Shown one piece after another: positions 61,697 through 64,000 of a DNA stretch of 64,000 nt. The DNA is from Roseivirga seohaensis. Lineage in GTDB: Bacteria > Bacteroidota > Bacteroidia > Cytophagales > Cyclobacteriaceae. Positions within the stretch are counted from its first letter, which is position 1. Each line of letters opens with the position of its first letter. A model generated the notes under the pieces. It made no database searches and was not told the DNA's origin. It saw nothing but the letters and a program-made list of their open reading frames with translations. Where the stretch lies: the NCBI RefSeq assembly GCF_001592945.1, contig NZ_LRPB01000045.1:169999-233998 (forward strand), in the 5' to 3' direction. The position numbers and the translations under genes were made by a program.

Positions 61697-64000
61697 CTAT
61701 TTGGTAAGGATTAAAAGCATGCCTCTTATAATGGCCTTTCCGTTAGAAATATTCACCTCGTAGTAATATGTGCCGGATGGTAATAATTGACCTTCAAACT
61801 TTCCATCCCAATTATTTTGGTATGACTTGGTACTGAAAACAAGCTTTCCGCTTTGAGCAAATACTTTTACTTCATTTTCAGGATTATCCAGAATATCTTC
61901 GATTACCCATACATCATTTACTCCATCACCATTGGGAGTAAAGAAATTCTTAATTCGGGCGGTTGGGCTATCTTTAGTATAATCTCGAATGTCTTCATTC
62001 ACTACATTATTTACCGCAATCTCAAAGGACTTTTCAAAGGTTAAACCACCCGAATCAATCACTCTTACACGAATTGAAAGCAGTTTATGGGTCTCAAAAT
62101 TTATGGCTTGAGAAGTATGCAGTTCATTATTAACAATCTTAAAAAAGCTGTTACTATCATCTCCGTTTCCAGTTACTAATTCATAGGTAAAGCTATCACC
62201 ATTATCCTGGTCTTCGGTAGTAAACAGACCTACCAATATGTCTGTTTCATCACTTTCATCAATCAAAGTATTGCTTAGGCTAATATTAGTAGGTTGCTCA
62301 TTTAGGTCATTAACAGATATTACAAAGGCCTTTTCAAAGACACCTCCTCTTCCATCATCTGTTTTAATTCTAATATTATAAACAGACTTGGCTTCAAAGT
62401 CGAATATCGATGCCGCCCTAAGCTTGTTAAAAGTGATACTGAATTTATCGTTATCTTCTGAACCTATACCTGCTACTAAACTATAGGTCTGAACATCACC
62501 AACATCAGCATCGACTGTGGTAAATTGCCCAATTTCAGTTGCTAGTGAATTGTTTTCGTCAATACTTAACCCAGACAATGAAATATCCATTGGCAAACTA
62601 TTAAAAGAAATATCTACAATAGTTTCAGTGGCGTTGGCATTAGCAGCCAAATCATAAACTGTGTTGGCCGGCAATGTTAATCTTACGTCTTGGTTCGACT
62701 TGGCCTTAAAGCTGACATTAAAATTGATATTATCTGTAGTGCTAAAATCAACCAATTCAGCATTCACCAATTGAAAATCAGCACCAGCAAAGCCCGTCAC
62801 TTTTTCAGAAAAGGAATATGTAATGGTAAAAGGTTCGAAATTATTCAGTTCAACAGGAATACCTGACATGCTTACCTCTGGAGCGGTCAAATCTGCAATA
62901 ATGCTAAATTGTGTTGCCGCTACATTCCCATTTCTGGCTACATCTTCAGCAATATTTTCAGGAACATCCACAGTTACGACCCCATCAGTTAATGGACTAA
63001 TTGAGGTCGTGTAAACTGATGGATTGATTGAGGTAAAATTACTTGCCGTACCATTTGCAACCGTAATATCTCCCACCGCAAAACCAGTTACTGCTTCGCT
63101 AAAGGTAAAGGTAGCAGTAAATGCTCCGTTAATTGGATTTGCCGCAGTGCTTGAAATAAGTACGGTTGGAGCCGTTAGATCAGCAGTAATACTAAACTGA
63201 GTGGCAGCGGTATTTCCATTCGTAGCGGCATCTTGGGCTACATTGGCCGCTACATCAATGGTTACAGCACCATCCGTAGTTGGAGTTATTAATGCCGTAT
63301 AAACCATTGCGCTGGTGGCACTGAAGTTAGAAGCCGTACCATTTGCAACCGTAATATCTCCTACTGCAAAACCAGTGACTGCTTCGCTAAAGGTAAAGGT
63401 AGCAGTGAATGCTCCGTTAATTGGATTTGCCGCAGTGCTTGAAATAAGTACGGTTGGAGCCGTTAGATCAGCAGTAATACTAAACTGAGCGGCAGCGGTA
63501 TTTCCATTCGCTGCAGCGTCTTGGGCTATATTCGCGGCAACATCAATGGTTACGGTGCCATCAGTTGTTGGGGTAATTAAAGCGGTATAAACAGAAGTAC
63601 TTGTGGCTGTAAAGTTTGAGGCTGTAGCATTTCCTAAAGTAATATCGCCCACCGCAAAACCTGTAACTGCTTCGCTAAAGGTAAAGGTAGCAGTAAATGC
63701 ACCGTTGATTGGATTTGCCGCAGTGCTTGAAATAAGTACTGTTGGACTGGTCAAGTCAGCAATAAGGCTAAACTGTGTGGCAGCGGTATTGCCATTCGTT
63801 GCATCGTCTTGGGCTACATTCGCGGCAACATCAATGGTTACTGTCCCATCAGTTGTCGGAGTGATCAGGGCAGTATAAACCGTTGTGCTGATGGCTGTAA
63901 AGTTTGAGGCAGTAGCATTTGCAACTGAAATATCACCTATTGCAAATCCAGTGACTGCTTCGCTAAAGGTAAAGATAGCCGTAAATGCTCCGTTGATCGG
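61697..64000 (-). CDS. Giant type IX secreted adhesin, 3' part (N-terminal side outside the window)
   Basis: The frame is open to the right edge and begins beyond it; 768 residues are in view and no start is needed at the TTG at 63754, since sequence before it continues the repeat. Order, N to C: four tandem 96-residue Ig-like repeats (DLTAPTVLISSTAANPINGA), a divergent fifth, two cadherin-type repeats (LSGLSIDENNS, LSNTLIDESDE), and a gliding-motility C-terminal domain with FFTPNGDGVNDVW, the type B sorting signal of the type IX system. It is a long surface adhesin like SprB. It is followed at 10 bases by its PorP/SprF partner. Confidence 0.9.
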   Translation of the reverse strand, partial: PINGAFTAIFTFSEAVTGFAIGDISVANATASNFTAISTTVYTALITPTTDGTVTIDVAANVAQDDATNGNTAATQFSLIADLTSPTVLISSTAANPINGAFTATFTFSEAVTGFAVGDITLGNATASNFTATSTSVYTALITPTTDGTVTIDVAANIAQDAAANGNTAAAQFSITADLTAPTVLISSTAANPINGAFTATFTFSEAVTGFAVGDITVANGTASNFSATSAMVYTALITPTTDGAVTIDVAANVAQDAATNGNTAATQFSITADLTAPTVLISSTAANPINGAFTATFTFSEAVTGFAVGDITVANGTASNFTSINPSVYTTSISPLTDGVVTVDVPENIAEDVARNGNVAATQFSIIADLTAPEVSMSGIPVELNNFEPFTITYSFSEKVTGFAGADFQLVNAELVDFSTTDNINFNVSFKAKSNQDVRLTLPANTVYDLAANANATETIVDISFNSLPMDISLSGLSIDENNSLATEIGQFTTVDADVGDVQTYSLVAGIGSEDNDKFSITFNKLRAASIFDFEAKSVYNIRIKTDDGRGGVFEKAFVISVNDLNEQPTNISLSNTLIDESDETDILVGLFTTEDQDNGDSFTYELVTGNGDDSNSFFKIVNNELHTSQAINFETHKLLSIRVRVIDSGGLTFEKSFEIAVNNVVNEDIRDYTKDSPTARIKNFFTPNGDGVNDVWVIEDILDNPENEVKVFAQSGKLVFSTKSYQNNWDGKFEGQLLPSGTYYYEVNISNGKAIIRGMLLILTK
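62895..64000 (-). repeat. Tandem 288-bp repeats in the adhesin gene
   Basis: Units of 96 residues start near 63758, 63470 and 63182 on the minus strand with a further one running to the edge. Matching positions such as GCCGCAGTGC recur at 63141, 63429 and 63717, a spacing of exactly 288 bases. The units are nearly identical at base level; the fourth (62895-63182) has diverged in its second half. Confidence 0.9.

Noticed and set aside
62895..64000. Regular 288-bp repeats as a satellite or CRISPR-like array
   Set aside because: They lie in one open frame and code Ig-like domains of an adhesin.

Overview
The window looks like chromosomal DNA of a gliding or marine member of the Bacteroidota, most likely a cytophagalean (Roseivirga/Fulvivirga/Marivirga-like). 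This is inferred from gene content, not from a search. The markers are a type IX secretion type B sorting domain next to a PorP/SprF protein, DUF3078 and Porin_10 envelope proteins, a menaquinone pathway, a MiaE-like hydroxylase, few visible Shine-Dalgarno sites and moderate to low GC. No rRNA, tRNA, CRISPR array, transposase or integrase gene was seen.

Layout. 0-9.6 kb is an accessory zone. It follows the 3' end of topA and holds an RloC/PrrC-like anticodon-nuclease ATPase, a MepB-family gene, an S15 peptidase, a DMP19-MORN protein, a cluster of palindromes, a DinB protein and a GNAT acetyltransferase. Two of these genes (the RloC-like one and the DMP19-MORN one) are each preceded by the same 83-bp repeat, and each has start and end sequences that are complementary to one another. 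This resembles integron-type gene cassettes and is the most interesting signal in the window.

9.6-33.5 kb is housekeeping: the coupled set tgt-lptG-EamA, then GT2-sigma factor-rsmG, an ABC permease, a miaE-like gene, DUF3078 protein, a Porin_10 protein with lpxK, nif3-zinc ribbon-TPR, and the menaquinone genes menI-like/menF/menD and menE, ending with a LexA-like S24 repressor. 33.6-46.2 kb carries envelope proteins, a large BNR/sortilin-like protein, a convergent hybrid kinase/NtrC-type regulator pair, an AtoE-like transporter and aconitase.

46.2-47.8 kb is a second accessory spot: one secreted orphan gene between two direct repeats of about 303 bp, each edged by small hairpins of a family that also occurs near 7.9 and 8.1 kb. 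47.8-56.8 kb holds a TspO-like protein, a five-gene minus-strand operon (metallo-beta-lactamase fold, patatin, PlsC, ribE, menC), and an argE-like peptidase with a YfcC-type carrier. 56.9-64 kb has a second BNR/sortilin protein and the PorP/SprF plus giant adhesin pair, the adhesin running off the right edge.

How the genes fit together. menF, menD, menC and menE with a hotdog thioesterase cover most of menaquinone synthesis; menB and menA are not here. lpxK and lptG serve LPS synthesis and export. The PorP/SprF-adhesin pair is the usual arrangement for a surface-exposed type IX cargo. The accessory spots carry defence-like or immunity-like genes on small repeat-bounded units.
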